From the NCBI RefSeq assembly GCF_000717345.1, contig NZ_JNZA01000010.1:131723-195722 (forward strand): a DNA stretch of 64,000 nt. Direction: 5' to 3'. Position numbers and translations under genes: made by a program. Of the stretch, positions 10,610 to 19,077 are shown in pieces (the first letter of the stretch is position 1; each line of letters begins with the position of its first letter). The stretch is from Streptomyces lydicus (lineage in GTDB: Bacteria > Actinomycetota > Actinomycetes > Streptomycetales > Streptomycetaceae). The notes below the pieces were generated by a model, which saw nothing but the letters and a program-made list of their open reading frames with translations, ran no database searches and was not told the origin of the DNA.

Positions 10610-11266
10610 TTACAGCGGCCGGGCGCGGTCCGTCGGCGGGACCAGCTCGGGGTGCCGCAGCGCCAGGCCGTCCACCAGGGCCTGGAGGCCGGTCTCGAAC
10701 GCGCCCTCGTCCACCTGGCGCTGGTGCTCCGCGAGGAGGTGCGCCTGCCCGAGGTGCGGGTAGTCGGCCGGGTCGTACGCGCCGGGGTCGTCGACGAAGC
10801 CGCGGGCGAACGAGCCCAGCGCGGAGCCCGCGACGAAGTAGCGGACCATCGCGCAGACCCGGGTGGCCTGCGCGGGCGGCCAGCCCGCCTCGACCATGCC
10901 GCCGAACGCCGCGTCGGCCATCCTCAGCCCGGCCGGGCGGCGGCCGGGGCCCTGCGCGAGGTACGGCACGACGTGCGGGTGCGCGGCCAGCGCCGCGCGG
11001 TAGGACCGGGCCCAGCCGAGCAGTCCGGTGCGCCAGTCGCCGCCCTCGAACGCCGCGACGTCGACCTCGGCGATCACCGTGTCGGCGACCGCGTCGAGGA
11101 TCTCGTCCTTGGTCGTGAAGTGGTTGTACAGCGAGGGCCCGCTGACGCCCAGCTCCGCCGCCAGCCGCCGGGTGGAGAGGGCCGGCAGCCCCTCGGCGTC
11201 GATCAGCTCCAGCGCCGTGGCGACGATGCGCTCGCGGCTGAGGAGGGGCTTGCGGGGTCGGGCCAT
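10610..11266 (-). CDS. TetR/AcrR-family repressor
   Basis: This is a 218-residue TetR regulator. The N-terminal helix-turn-helix covers about residues 8-55 (IVATALELI, then LSTRRLAAELGVSGPSLYNHF). The larger C-terminal ligand domain resembles the TetR_C class. ATG at 11266 is used; another in-frame ATG lies three codons upstream. It is divergent from an acyl-CoA dehydrogenase gene, with a palindrome at 11296-11312 between them that is probably its operator. A second copy of a similar site precedes the aldehyde/alcohol dehydrogenase operon, suggesting it controls both. A ligand derived from an acyl-CoA, alcohol or aldehyde is a plausible inference. Confidence 0.85.
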   Translation of the reverse strand: MARPRKPLLSRERIVATALELIDAEGLPALSTRRLAAELGVSGPSLYNHFTTKDEILDAVADTVIAEVDVAAFEGGDWRTGLLGWARSYRAALAAHPHVVPYLAQGPGRRPAGLRMADAAFGGMVEAGWPPAQATRVCAMVRYFVAGSALGSFARGFVDDPGAYDPADYPHLGQAHLLAEHQRQVDEGAFETGLQALVDGLALRHPELVPPTDRARPL

Positions 11267-11295
11267 GACGCACATAGTAGAGCCTGCCCAGCGAA

Positions 11296-11312
11296 AACTA
11301 GCAGTGCTAATT
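11296..11312. promoter_or_regulatory. TetR operator between divergent tetR and acyl-CoA dehydrogenase genes
   Basis: AACTAGCA-G-TGCTAATT is an inverted repeat matching at 7 of 8 arm positions, centred in the gap between the TetR gene and the acyl-CoA dehydrogenase gene. It lies 53 bases before the ATG at 11365. The local A/T richness (CTAATTAAAG) suggests it overlaps a -10 region. It aligns with the site at 5344. Confidence 0.65.
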
Positions 11313-11364
11313 AAAGGCGTCGGTGGGACCCTCCGGCGCTGCTCACGCCCATGAGGGGACCGGG

Positions 11365-12516
11365 ATGGATCTGGAGCTCAGCGCGGAGCAGACCGCGGTA
11401 CGCCGGCTCGCCAGGGACTTCGTCGACCGCGAGGTCGCGCCGCACGCCGCCGCCTGGGACCGCGCGGAGAAGGTCGACCGCGCCGTCGTCAAGAAGCTCG
11501 CCGGCCTCGGCTTCCTCGGGCTCACCGTCCCCGAGGAGTACGGCGGTTCGGGCGGCGACCATCTCTCGTACGTGCTGGTGACCGAGGAGCTGGGCCGCGG
11601 CGACTCCTCGGTGCGGGGCATCGTCTCGGTCTCCTTGGGGCTGGTCGCCAAGACGATCGCCACCTGGGGCGACGAGGACCAGAAGCGCCACTGGCTGCCG
11701 CGGCTGACCTCCGGCGAGGCGCTCGGCTGCTTCGGCCTGACCGAGCCGGGCACCGGCTCCGACGCGGCAAGCCTCGCCACCCGCGCGGTCCGCGACGGGG
11801 ACGGGTTCGTCATCGACGGCGCCAAGATGTTCATCACCAACGGCACCTGGGCCGATGTCGTCCTGCTCTTCGCCCGCACCGGCGACGCCCCGGGCCACCA
11901 CGGCATCAGCGCCTTCCTCGTGCCCGCCGACAGCCCCGGCCTGGAGCGCCGGGAGATCCACGGCAAGCTGGGGCTGCGCGGCCAGGCCACCGCCGAGCTG
12001 GTGTTCGACGGCGTACGGGTGCCGGCGTCCGCGATGCTCGGGCCGGAGGGCAAGGGCTTCTCGGTCGCGATGTCCGCGCTGGCCAAGGGCCGGATGTCGG
12101 TCGCCGCCGGCTGCGTGGGCATCGCCCGGGCCGCACTGGAGGCCGCGCTCGGCTACGCGGGCCAACGGGAGCAGTTCGGCGGCCCGCTCGCACGTCACCA
12201 GCTGGTGCAGGAGCTGCTCAGCGACATCGCGGTGGACGTCGACGCCGCACGGCTGCTGACCTGGCGGGTCGCCGATCTGATCGACCGCGGCGAGCCGTTC
12301 GCCACCGCCGCTTCGCAGGCCAAGCTGTTCGCCTCGGAGGCCGCGGTGCGCGCCGCCAACAACGCCCTGCAGGTCTTCGGCGGCTACGGCTACATCGACG
12401 AGTACCCGGTCGGCAAGCTGCTGCGGGACGCCCGCGTGATGACCCTCTACGAGGGCACCAGCCAGATCCAGAAGCTGCTCATCGGCCGGGCACTGACCGG
12501 GGTCTCCGCCTTCTGA
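11365..12516 (+). CDS. acyl-CoA dehydrogenase
   Basis: This 383-residue FAD flavoenzyme performs alpha,beta-dehydrogenation of acyl-CoA. The length is standard. It shows the FAD/substrate segment CFGLTEPGTGSDAA, the FITNGTWA loop, the FGGYGY motif and the catalytic Glu in LYEGTSQIQ near the C-terminus, as in short/medium-chain dehydrogenases. ATG 11365 has GAGGGG ahead; an in-frame ATG at 11323 would add an unlikely 14-residue tail. It is divergent from the TetR gene, with the shared operator at 11296. Electrons would pass to electron-transfer flavoprotein, which is not encoded here. Confidence 0.92.
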   Translation: MDLELSAEQTAVRRLARDFVDREVAPHAAAWDRAEKVDRAVVKKLAGLGFLGLTVPEEYGGSGGDHLSYVLVTEELGRGDSSVRGIVSVSLGLVAKTIATWGDEDQKRHWLPRLTSGEALGCFGLTEPGTGSDAASLATRAVRDGDGFVIDGAKMFITNGTWADVVLLFARTGDAPGHHGISAFLVPADSPGLERREIHGKLGLRGQATAELVFDGVRVPASAMLGPEGKGFSVAMSALAKGRMSVAAGCVGIARAALEAALGYAGQREQFGGPLARHQLVQELLSDIAVDVDAARLLTWRVADLIDRGEPFATAASQAKLFASEAAVRAANNALQVFGGYGYIDEYPVGKLLRDARVMTLYEGTSQIQKLLIGRALTGVSAF

Positions 12517-12554
12517 CGGTGCCGCCCCGGCCCGCACCGGCCGCCCGACCGGAC

Positions 12555-12570
12555 CTAAGCGCTTGCTCAG
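12555..12570. promoter_or_regulatory. operator copy 1 for the second TetR
   Basis: CTAAGCGCTTGCTCAG has the dyad CTnAGC-N4-GCTnAG and lies 66-81 bases before the TetR gene at 12636. An identical 16-base copy lies at 13787 upstream of the MaoC gene. TATGGT at 12579-12584 is a good -10 candidate just downstream, so the site would cover the -35 area. It probably mediates autoregulation. Confidence 0.65.
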
Positions 12571-12635
12571 TGCCGCGGTATGGTGTTCGATCCGTCTGAG
12601 GAACGTCCCTGGCGGGTCGAGGAGCGGGGTGCGCG

Positions 12636-13286
12636 ATGGGTGCGGCGGCACAGCAGGCTGCGGAGGAGAACGAGGAGTGGGCCGGGGTGACCCCGGACGC
12701 CGCGCGACGGCTGGTCAGCGCGGCCGTCGAGGCGTTCGCCGAGCGCGGCTACCACGCCACCACCACCCGTGACATCGCCGGCCGCGCCGGGATGAGCCCG
12801 GCCGCGCTCTACATCCACTACAAGACCAAGGAGGAGCTGCTCTACCGCATCAGCGGGATCGGCCACGAGAAGGCGCTGCGCATCATGGGCGCCGCCGCCG
12901 AGGCCCCGGGCAGCGCCCCCGAGCGGCTCCGCGACGCCGTGCGCACCTTCGCCCGCTGGCACGCCGAGCACCACACCACCGCCCGGGTCATCCAGTACGA
13001 GCTCCAGGCGCTGAGCCCGGAGCACTACGCCGAGATCGCCGGACTGCGCCGGCAGACCGACCGGCTGCTGCGGCAGATCATCCAGGACGGCGCGGACAGC
13101 GGCGCGTTCCATGTCGACGACGTACCCGGCACCACCCTGGCCGTGCTGTCGCTGTGCGTGGACGTCGCCCGCTGGTTCTCCGCGGACGGCTCGCGCACGC
13201 CCGACGAGGTCGGCGCGCTCTACGCCGACCTCGTCCTGCGGATGGTGGGCGCCCCGCCGCTGCCCGCTACAGGTAAAAGCGGCTGA
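12636..13286 (+). CDS. TetR/AcrR-family regulator
   Basis: This 216-residue TetR protein has its helix-turn-helix at about residues 21-70 (AVEAFAERGYHATTTRDIAG, then GMSPAALYIHY). The C-terminal domain resembles TetR_C regulators of fatty-acid and acyl-CoA metabolism. It starts at ATG with GGAG 14 bases ahead. Its 3' end overlaps the convergent MaoC gene by 20 bases. Identical operator copies at 12555 (its own promoter) and 13787 (MaoC promoter) suggest one small regulon. It may also affect the upstream acyl-CoA dehydrogenase region, though no operator copy lies there. Confidence 0.85.
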   Translation: MGAAAQQAAEENEEWAGVTPDAARRLVSAAVEAFAERGYHATTTRDIAGRAGMSPAALYIHYKTKEELLYRISGIGHEKALRIMGAAAEAPGSAPERLRDAVRTFARWHAEHHTTARVIQYELQALSPEHYAEIAGLRRQTDRLLRQIIQDGADSGAFHVDDVPGTTLAVLSLCVDVARWFSADGSRTPDEVGALYADLVLRMVGAPPLPATGKSG

Positions 13287-13728
13287 CCGTCTCCGCCACG
13301 CACACCGGCTTCTCGCCGCCCTCGCGCTCGATCGTCACGACCGTGGTGAGCTGCACCCCGCCCGAGACCTCGGTGACCTCCGCGATCCTGGCCGTGGCGC
13401 GCAGCCGCGAGCCGACCGGCACGGTGGCGGGGAAGCGCACCTTGTTCGTGCCGTAGTTGATGCCCATCTTCACGCCGTCGACCCGCATCAGCTGGGGTAC
13501 GAGGGCGGGCAGCAGCGACAGCGTGAGATAGCCGTGCGCGATGGTGGTGCCGAACGGGCCGGCGGCGGCCTTCTCCGGGTCCACGTGGATCCACTGGTGG
13601 TCGCCGGTGGCGTCCGCGAACAGGTCGACCCGCTTCTGGTCGACCTCCAGCCAGTCGCTGGTGCCCAGTTCCTCGCCGACCGCTCCGCGCAGTTCGTCGA
13701 GCGATCCAAACACTCGGGGCTCTGCCAT
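13267..13728 (-). CDS. MaoC-like (R)-specific enoyl-CoA hydratase
   Basis: This 153-residue hot-dog-fold hydratase would add water to trans-2-enoyl-CoA. The hydratase-2 motif is present as FADATGDHQWIHVDPEKA, supplying the catalytic Asp and His, followed by GTTIAHGYLTLSLLP. ATG 13728 is preferred because GGCGGAG lies just ahead and homology begins there; upstream sequence contains the operator. It is convergent with and slightly overlaps the TetR gene. The product suits beta-oxidation or hydroxyacyl-CoA supply and fits the neighbouring acyl-CoA dehydrogenase. Confidence 0.9.
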   Translation of the reverse strand: MAEPRVFGSLDELRGAVGEELGTSDWLEVDQKRVDLFADATGDHQWIHVDPEKAAAGPFGTTIAHGYLTLSLLPALVPQLMRVDGVKMGINYGTNKVRFPATVPVGSRLRATARIAEVTEVSGGVQLTTVVTIEREGGEKPVCVAETVSRFYL

Positions 13729-13786
13729 CTCCGCCTGCCTCCCTGGGATCCGCCGGCCGCCGTCGTCCGGTACCGGCCGACTGTTA

Positions 13787-13802
13787 CTAAGCGCTTGCTC
13801 AG
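13787..13802. promoter_or_regulatory. operator copy 2 for the second TetR, before maoC
   Basis: This is an exact second copy of CTAAGCGCTTGCTCAG, located 59-74 bases upstream of the MaoC start on the other strand and 66 bases upstream of soxR. Two identical 16-base dyads about 1.2 kb apart, one beside the regulator, are strong evidence for a shared operator. Confidence 0.65.
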
Positions 13803-13867
13803 CATGCGGAGTGCGGGCACCCCCTGTCAACGCCCGGGCGACCGCGGACACGTTCTAGGGTTGAACC

Positions 13868-14356
13868 GTGCCCCAGCTTCCGTACAAGGTTCATGAGCTC
13901 ACCGTCGGCCAGCTCTCCGCGCGCAGCGGCGCCGCGGTCTCCGCGCTGCACTTCTACGAGTCCAAGGGGCTGATCAGCAGCACCCGGACGGCCGGCAACC
14001 AGCGCCGCTACACCCGCGACGCGCTGCGCCGGGTGGCCTTCGTCCGGGCGGCGCAGCGGGTCGGCATCCCGCTCGCGGTGATCCGCGACGCGCTGGCGGA
14101 GCTGCCCGACGAGCGCACCCCCAACCGCGACGACTGGGCCCGGCTCTCCCAGGTCTGGCGCTCCGAACTGGACGAGCGGATCAGCCAGCTCGTCGAACTG
14201 CGCGACCGGCTGACCGACTGCATCGGCTGCGGCTGCCTCTCGATGCAGACGTGCGCGCTGTCCAACCCGTACGACAACCTCGGCGAGCAGGGGCCCGGCG
14301 CCCGGCGGCTGCGGGTGGACCGCAGCGCCAAGGACCCCGGCAGCACGGACGGCTGA
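13868..14356 (+). CDS. soxR: SoxR redox-sensing MerR-family activator
   Basis: This 162-residue MerR-family regulator has the winged HTH at residues ~10-75 ([26 protein letters not shown]) and a dimerisation helix. The [2Fe-2S] ligand cluster is [12 protein letters not shown], the exact C-x2-C-x-C-x5-C spacing of SoxR. In Streptomyces, SoxR responds to redox-active compounds such as actinorhodin-type pigments and activates oxidoreductase and transporter genes directly, without SoxS. It starts at GTG 13868 just after GGTTGAACC, a small dyad of unknown meaning. I found no CCTCAAG-type SoxR box in this window, so its targets lie elsewhere. Confidence 0.92.
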   Translation: MPQLPYKVHELTVGQLSARSGAAVSALHFYESKGLISSTRTAGNQRRYTRDALRRVAFVRAAQRVGIPLAVIRDALAELPDERTPNRDDWARLSQVWRSELDERISQLVELRDRLTDCIGCGCLSMQTCALSNPYDNLGEQGPGARRLRVDRSAKDPGSTDG

Positions 14357-14410
14357 CCGCCGGCGCGCCCGCCCCGCGGCGGGACGGGCGCACGCAGACC
14401 GGGGCGGAGG

Positions 14411-15853
14411 TCACCACACGGACGGGGTGCGGGCCGCCCACGGGCGGGCCTGCTCCAGCTGCGCGGACAGCGCGATCAGCGTCGCCTCGTCGCCGTAGCG
14501 CCCGCCCAGCATCACCCCGATCGGCAGTCCCTCGGCGTTCCACTGCAGCGGGACGTTCACCGCGGGCTGCCCGGTCGCGTTGTAGAGCGGGGTGAACGGG
14601 GTGAAGGCCCCGATGGCGGCGAACTCGGCCTGCGGATCGGTGTCGTCGCGCAGCGCGCCCACCGCCACCGGAGGCGCCGCCACGGTCGGGCTGAGGAGCA
14701 CGTCGTAGCCGCCGTCGGCCGGCATCAGGCCGTCGGCGAGGGACTGGCCGAGCGCGCGGAAGGCGTACATCGCGCGAGCGAAGTCCGTGCCGGCGACCTC
14801 GGCGCCGCGGCCGCGCAGATAGCGGCTGAGCGGCATCAGCAGCTCCTCGCCGGCCGGCGGCACCGGGCGGATCGCGGCCATGACGGACCAGGCGCGGGTG
14901 AACGCGAGGCGGATGCCGTCGTCGGCCGGCAGTGCCAACTCCTCGACCTGGTGGCCGAGTCCGGTCAGCAGCGCGGCGGTGTCGGCGGTGGCGGCGAGGC
15001 AGTCGGGGTGCAGCGTGACGTCCGGTACCGGGGGCTGGGTCAGGACGGCGATCCGCAGCCGGCCGGGCTCGCGCCGGGCGTACGAGGCGAAGGTCTCACC
15101 CGGTGGCAGCGCGGGCGCCGCGTAGGGGTCGCCGGGCATCGGGCCCGCCATGACGTCCAGCAGGGTGGCCGCGTCGGCGACCGTACGGGCCAGCGGACCG
15201 GACGTGGACAGGCCCGTCACGTCGTGCAGCAGCGGGCCGCCGCTGATCCGGCCGCGGCTGGGCTTGATGCCGTACAGCCCGCACACCGACGCCGGAATCC
15301 GGATGGAGCCGCCGCCGTCGCTGGCGTGCGCGACGGGCGCCAGCCCGCCGGCCACCGCGGCGGCCGCCCCGCCGCTGGACCCGCCGGCCGAGCGCGCCAG
15401 GTCCCAGGGTGTGCGGGCGGGTGGCGCGACGCCGTTCTCGGTGTAGCAGGGCAGCCCGAACTCGGGGGTGTTGGTCTTGCCGAGCAGGATCGTGCCGCCC
15501 GCCCGCAGCCTGGTCACGACGTGGTCGTCGACGTCCGGTACGTACTCGGCCAGCGCCCGCGAGCCCATCGTGCAGCGCACCCCGGCGACCGAATTGAGGT
15601 CCTTGACGGGCACCGGAACGCCGTACAGCGGCGGGAGTTCGCGGCCCGCGCGGCGGGCCGCCGCGGCCTCGCCCTCGGCCTCCGCGGCCTGCTTGCGGGC
15701 GATCTCCGGGGTGCGGGTGATGAAGGCGCCCAGGGTGTCGTCGAGCCGGTCGATCCGCGCGAGGTAGTGCTCGGTGAGCTCGACGGGGGAGAGCTCACCG
15801 GACCGGATTTCCCGGGCCTGCTCGACCGCGGTCAGATCGTGCAGTTCGGCCAT
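14411..15853 (-). CDS. amidase (amidase signature family)
   Basis: This 480-residue cytoplasmic amidase hydrolyses an amide to a carboxylic acid and ammonia. The Ser-cisSer-Lys triad is visible: Lys in PVPVKDLNS, the cis-Ser in GGGSIRIPAS, and the nucleophile in the Gly/Ser-rich SAGGSSGGAAAAVA segment. The length is normal. GAGAGGTGG lies ahead of the ATG at 15853. It stands alone; the following gene on this strand is behind it and separated by a repeat-bearing gap. The substrate is unknown. GatA is unlikely, because no gatB or gatC lies nearby. Confidence 0.88.
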   Translation of the reverse strand: MAELHDLTAVEQAREIRSGELSPVELTEHYLARIDRLDDTLGAFITRTPEIARKQAAEAEGEAAAARRAGRELPPLYGVPVPVKDLNSVAGVRCTMGSRALAEYVPDVDDHVVTRLRAGGTILLGKTNTPEFGLPCYTENGVAPPARTPWDLARSAGGSSGGAAAAVAGGLAPVAHASDGGGSIRIPASVCGLYGIKPSRGRISGGPLLHDVTGLSTSGPLARTVADAATLLDVMAGPMPGDPYAAPALPPGETFASYARREPGRLRIAVLTQPPVPDVTLHPDCLAATADTAALLTGLGHQVEELALPADDGIRLAFTRAWSVMAAIRPVPPAGEELLMPLSRYLRGRGAEVAGTDFARAMYAFRALGQSLADGLMPADGGYDVLLSPTVAAPPVAVGALRDDTDPQAEFAAIGAFTPFTPLYNATGQPAVNVPLQWNAEGLPIGVMLGGRYGDEATLIALSAQLEQARPWAARTPSVW

Positions 15854-15871
15854 GGACGTCCACCTCTCCTG

Positions 15872-15908
15872 GGTACCTCCCCTGCCGTCAGTGGCACGGG
15901 GGAGTGCC
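15872..15908. repeat. short palindromic repeat (GGTACCTCCCC...GGGGGAGTGCC)
   Basis: This is an imperfect inverted repeat, GGTACCTCCCC and GGGGGAGTGCC, in the 120-base gap between the amidase start and the small membrane gene. It shares the GGTACCTCCC head and GGGGGAG tail with the repeat at 19962. Both look like dispersed short palindromic repeats, as seen in many Streptomyces genomes. It could also act as a terminator. Confidence 0.45.
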
Positions 15909-15973
15909 GCACGGCCCTGCTGCCGTACGGGCGCGGGGGCCGACGCCGTCCGGGGTGATGCCGGTGCGGGTGG

Positions 15974-16084
15974 TCAGCCCGTGAACAGTTGTTTCAGTTT
16001 CAGGGTGAGTTCGTAAAGGCCGTACAGGAACGGAAGTCCCACCCAGAGCCAGGCCAGGACGAGGAGGGTGCGGCGGCCGGTCAC
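15974..16084 (-). CDS. 36-residue single-helix membrane protein, MFS transporter small subunit
   Basis: This tiny gene starts at GTG 16084, which overlaps the TGA of the upstream MFS gene as GTGA, so translation is coupled. The product is a short basic head (TGRR), one hydrophobic helix (LLVLAWLWVGLPFLYGLYEL) and a short tail (TLKLKQLFTG). Small proteins of this type follow oxalate/formate-type MFS genes in actinobacteria and are annotated as small subunits; that is my recollection of the family and not a search result. It may stabilise or gate the transporter. The coding frame is otherwise too short to be detected by length alone. Confidence 0.65.
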   Translation of the reverse strand: MTGRRTLLVLAWLWVGLPFLYGLYELTLKLKQLFTG

Positions 16085-17485
16085 TGCTCGGCTCCCTTCG
16101 GGCGGACGGTTCCGGGAGCGGCGCCGGGGCGGTCCCCGGTCGCCAACTGCGCGGCCGGCGCCGGTGGTTCGTGGTGGCGGGGATGCACCGGCCGGACGAG
16201 TTCGTTGGCGGCGAAGCCCACCACCAGCAGGCCGATCATGATGAAGAACGAGGTGGTGTAGAGGTCGGGGCCGCTGCGGCCGGCCGACCCGGCGCGGTCG
16301 GCGACGGCGTTGACGATCAGCGGGCCGAGCACACCGGCGGTGGACCAGGCGGTCAGCAGCCGGCCGTGGATCGCGCCCACCTGGTACGTGCCGAACAGGT
16401 CCGTCAAGTACGCCGGGGCGGTGGCGAACCCGCCACCGTAGAAGGACAGGATCACCATGGCGCAGCCGATGAACAACGGCTTGGAGGCGTCGCCGGCCAG
16501 CGCGATCAGCAGGTACAGCAGGGCGCCGGCGCCGAGGTAGAGGCGGTAGACGTTCTTGCGGCCCATCAGGTCGGAGGCCGAGGACCAGACGATCCGGCCG
16601 AGCATGTTGGCCAGCGAGAGCATGCCGACGAAGCCGGCCGCGGCCGAGGCGCTGACCGGTGCCGCGGTGTGCCCGAAGAAGTCGGAGATCATCGGCGCGG
16701 CCTTCTCCAGGATGCCGATGCCGGCCGTCACGTTGGTGCACAGCACCACCCACAGGCACCAGAACTGCGGGGTGCGCAGCGCGCTGCGGGCGGAGACCTG
16801 CGCCGTGGTCACCGGGGGCCGGTCCGCCGGGAGGCCCGCGGCCGGCCGGGCGGACGGCTGCCGGTCGTCGGCGGGCACCCGCACCAGCAGCACCCCCACC
16901 GTCATGAACACCGCGTAGGCCACGCCCATGACCAGGAACGTCCGCGCGATGCCGGAGGCGTCCCCGCCGAGTGCGGCCAGCAGCCGGCTGGACCAGGGCG
17001 AGGCGATCAGCGCGCCGCCTCCGAAGCCCATGATGGCGATGCCGGTGGCCATTCCGGGCCGGTCGGGGAACCACTTGATCAGGGTGGAGACCGGTGAGAT
17101 GTAGCCGATGCCCAGGCCGATGCCGCCGATGAAGCCGTAACCGAGGACGATCAGCCAGTACCGGCCGGTGGCCGCGCCGAGGGCGGCGATCAGGAACCCC
17201 GGCCGAGAAGCAGACGGCCGAGACGCACATCGCCCAGCGCGGGCCGTTGCGTTCGACGAGGGTGCCGCCGAAGGCGGCGGACAGCCCGAGCATCACGACG
17301 GCCAGCTGGAACGGGAGCGCGGAGGCCGTCCCGGACAGCTGGAGCGAGGACTCCAGGGGCGGTTTGAACACGCTCCAGGCATAAGCCTGTCCGATGGCGA
17401 GGTGGATGGACAGGGCGGCGGGCGGGACGAGCCAGCGGCTCCATCCGGGCGGGGCGACGATGCGGGAGCGGGCGAGCACGGACAT
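16081..17485 (-). pseudogene. OFA-family (oxalate/formate antiporter-like) MFS gene with a single-base frameshift
   Basis: The gene encodes a ~467-residue MFS protein of the oxalate:formate antiporter group but is split between two frames. From ATG 17485 the frame reads 96 normal residues to VCFSAG and then turns to Arg/Pro-rich nonsense. The next frame continues the protein exactly (FLIAALGAATGRYWL, then GIGLGIGYISP and WFPDRPGMATG), ending at the TGA at 16081. The break is a run of four C on the plus strand (17197-17200) where three would restore the frame. The whole remainder is well conserved, so this is either a recent mutation or a sequencing error. The 36-residue gene at 15974 overlaps its stop. 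Confidence 0.75.
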
Positions 17486-17590
17486 GCGCGGAACGTACCC
17501 CGCGCTCCCCCCTCCCGGAAGGCCGCGTGGCCCAAGTCCCCTGATCCCGGGGCCCGTACGGCGTCGCCCCGGCCCGTACGGGCACCCGCC

Positions 17591-18277
17591 TCAGTCGCTG
17601 CGGCGCTGGTCGTGGCTGTCCTGGCGGAGCCGGTCGGTGTGGCGCGCGAGGTCGTCGATCCGCCCGGCGAGATCGGGGTGGCGCTCGCGCAGGTGCGGCC
17701 GGGCCGCGGCCAGCGGGCCGACCAGCCCGGCCGCGTCGTCGTCGCCGAGGGCCCGGCTGAGGTGCCCGACCGGGCCGTCGGCGGCGTCCGGAAGATCGGT
17801 CAGGGCGGTGATCTGCCCGGCCAGTCCGCGCAGGTCGGCGGCGTTGTGCCGGGCCCACGCGGTGACGGTGCGGTCGGCGGCGCGGCGGTCGCGGGTGGCT
17901 TTGACGCGCTGCTCGCCCGTGGTGTCGGCGGCGCCGGGGCGCAGCCGGAGGTAGCGGCGCTCGGCGGCCTGCCGGCTGGCGACGCCGAGCGGCCCGGCCA
18001 GGTCGGCCCAGCTGGCGCCCGCCGCACGGGCCGCCTCGATCAGCCCGGTCTCCCAGCCGGCCAGCCGCTCGCGCACCTCACGCAGCAACAGCAGGGAGGC
18101 CAGCGCCTGTTCGGGCCCGCTGCCGGCCGGTGGTGCCTCGTCGGCGTCGGCGGCGTGGGCGGCGCGCACCGCCCGGTCGATGTCCTCCAGTGCCGAGGCG
18201 GTGGCGGGGAAGGGGGCCGGGCCGGGGCGCGGATCCTCGACCGGGCCGGGCGGGTCGGGCAGCTCGCCAGTGGTCAT
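17591..18277 (-). CDS. rheA: RheA-type heat-shock repressor of hsp18
   Basis: This is a 228-residue protein, close to the size of RheA from S. albus. An HTH-like segment is visible at about residues 85-110 ([22 protein letters not shown]). The C-terminal part is helical and rich in Arg, His and Asp. The assignment rests mainly on context: it is divergent from an hsp18 gene, and the gap contains TGTCATC-N5-GATGACA, the operator reported for the S. albus RheA repressor. In that system RheA is a direct thermosensor that releases DNA on heating and represses both genes. The sequence itself shows no membrane or enzyme motif. Similar genes are often left as type III effector or unknown. Confidence 0.75.
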   Translation of the reverse strand: MTTGELPDPPGPVEDPRPGPAPFPATASALEDIDRAVRAAHAADADEAPPAGSGPEQALASLLLLREVRERLAGWETGLIEAARAAGASWADLAGPLGVASRQAAERRYLRLRPGAADTTGEQRVKATRDRRAADRTVTAWARHNAADLRGLAGQITALTDLPDAADGPVGHLSRALGDDDAAGLVGPLAAARPHLRERHPDLAGRIDDLARHTDRLRQDSHDQRRSD

Positions 18278-18359
18278 CGCGGTCTCCTGCCGTCGGGGTC
18301 GTCGTTCCGTGGTGTGCGTCGCGGGGGCGCCCGTGTCGTCACTCCGATGACGTCTGCGG

Positions 18360-18388
18360 TTGTCATCGATTGGATGACATGCTACAAC
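18360..18388 (+). promoter_or_regulatory. hsp18 promoter covered by the RheA operator
   Basis: TTGTCA (18360-18365), a 17-base spacer and TACAAC (18383-18388) form the hsp18 promoter. The perfect inverted repeat TGTCATC-GATTG-GATGACA (18361-18379) lies across the -35 and spacer, so bound RheA would exclude RNA polymerase. The same operator is suitably placed to repress rheA on the opposite strand. Confidence 0.8.
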
Positions 18389-18444
18389 GGAGTCAGGTGA
18401 AGCGCATAGGCAGCAAGTGCCTGAACCGTTGGAGGTGTTTCGTG

Positions 18445-18879
18445 ATGTTGATGCGCACTGACCCGTTCCGCGAACTCGACCGGCTCACCCAGCAGCTCAT
18501 GGGAACGTCCGGCACGTGGTCACGCCCCTCGCCCATGCCGATGGACGCCTATCGCGAGGGTGACGTGTACGTGATCGCGCTCGACCTGCCCGGGGTCGCG
18601 AAGGACGCGATCGACATCGACGTCGAGCGGAACATGCTGACCGTCCGGGCCGAGCGCCGGCCGGTCGCCGAGCGCGACGACGTGCAGAAGGAGCTGTCCG
18701 AGCGCCCGTTGGGCGTCTTCTCCCGCCAGGTCGTGCTGGCCGACACGCTCGACACGGAACACATCGAGGCCGATTACGAGGCGGGCGTGCTGACCCTGCG
18801 CATCCCGATCGCGGAGCGCGCCAAGCCCCGCAAGGTCGCCATCGGCGACGGCACGCCGCGCAAGGAGATCAGGGGCTGA
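18445..18879 (+). CDS. hsp18: Hsp18, small heat-shock protein (Hsp20/alpha-crystallin)
   Basis: This 144-residue small heat-shock chaperone holds unfolding proteins without ATP. It starts with [13 protein letters not shown], as S. albus Hsp18 does. The alpha-crystallin domain spans about residues 32-130 ([21 protein letters not shown] to [11 protein letters not shown]), including the A-x-x-x-n-GVL signature and the IPI motif near the C-terminus. GGAGG lies 9 bases before ATG 18445; a GTG directly ahead (18442) is an alternative start. The promoter and operator for RheA lie upstream. A 12-bp hairpin follows at 18903. Confidence 0.93.
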   Translation: MLMRTDPFRELDRLTQQLMGTSGTWSRPSPMPMDAYREGDVYVIALDLPGVAKDAIDIDVERNMLTVRAERRPVAERDDVQKELSERPLGVFSRQVVLADTLDTEHIEADYEAGVLTLRIPIAERAKPRKVAIGDGTPRKEIRG

Positions 18880-18902
18880 GCGCCTCCCGCCGCCATCCGT
18901 GA

Positions 18903-18950
18903 CGGAGGACGGGGATCACCTGTCCGTCCCCCCTTCGGCCCCGTCCTCCG
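18903..18950. terminator. terminator after hsp18
   Basis: CGGAGGACGGGG (18903-18914) and CCCCGTCCTCCG (18939-18950) form a perfect 12-bp stem with a 24-base loop, 24 bases after the hsp18 stop. The remaining ~125 bases before the DUF2267 gene are C-rich, with a run of CCNACC repeats, and show no gene. Confidence 0.65.
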
Positions 18951-19077
18951 CACCCCGCCGCCTGCCGGTGGGCGGACGCCGGCCGGCTTCCCCGCTCCCG
19001 GCCGCGCCACCCGTCCCCCCGGCCGTCCGGCCAACCGTCCGACCAACCATCCGACGAGAAAGGCGACCGCAGCGCCC

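Noticed and set aside
11323..11364. Upstream ATG for the acyl-CoA dehydrogenase
   Set aside because: It adds a non-conserved 14-residue tail and has no ribosome site, while GAGGGG precedes ATG 11365.
13859..13867. SoxR box candidate GGTTGAACC just before soxR
   Set aside because: It is only a 4+1+4 dyad and does not match the CCTCAAG-type SoxR site; reported only as a small dyad.
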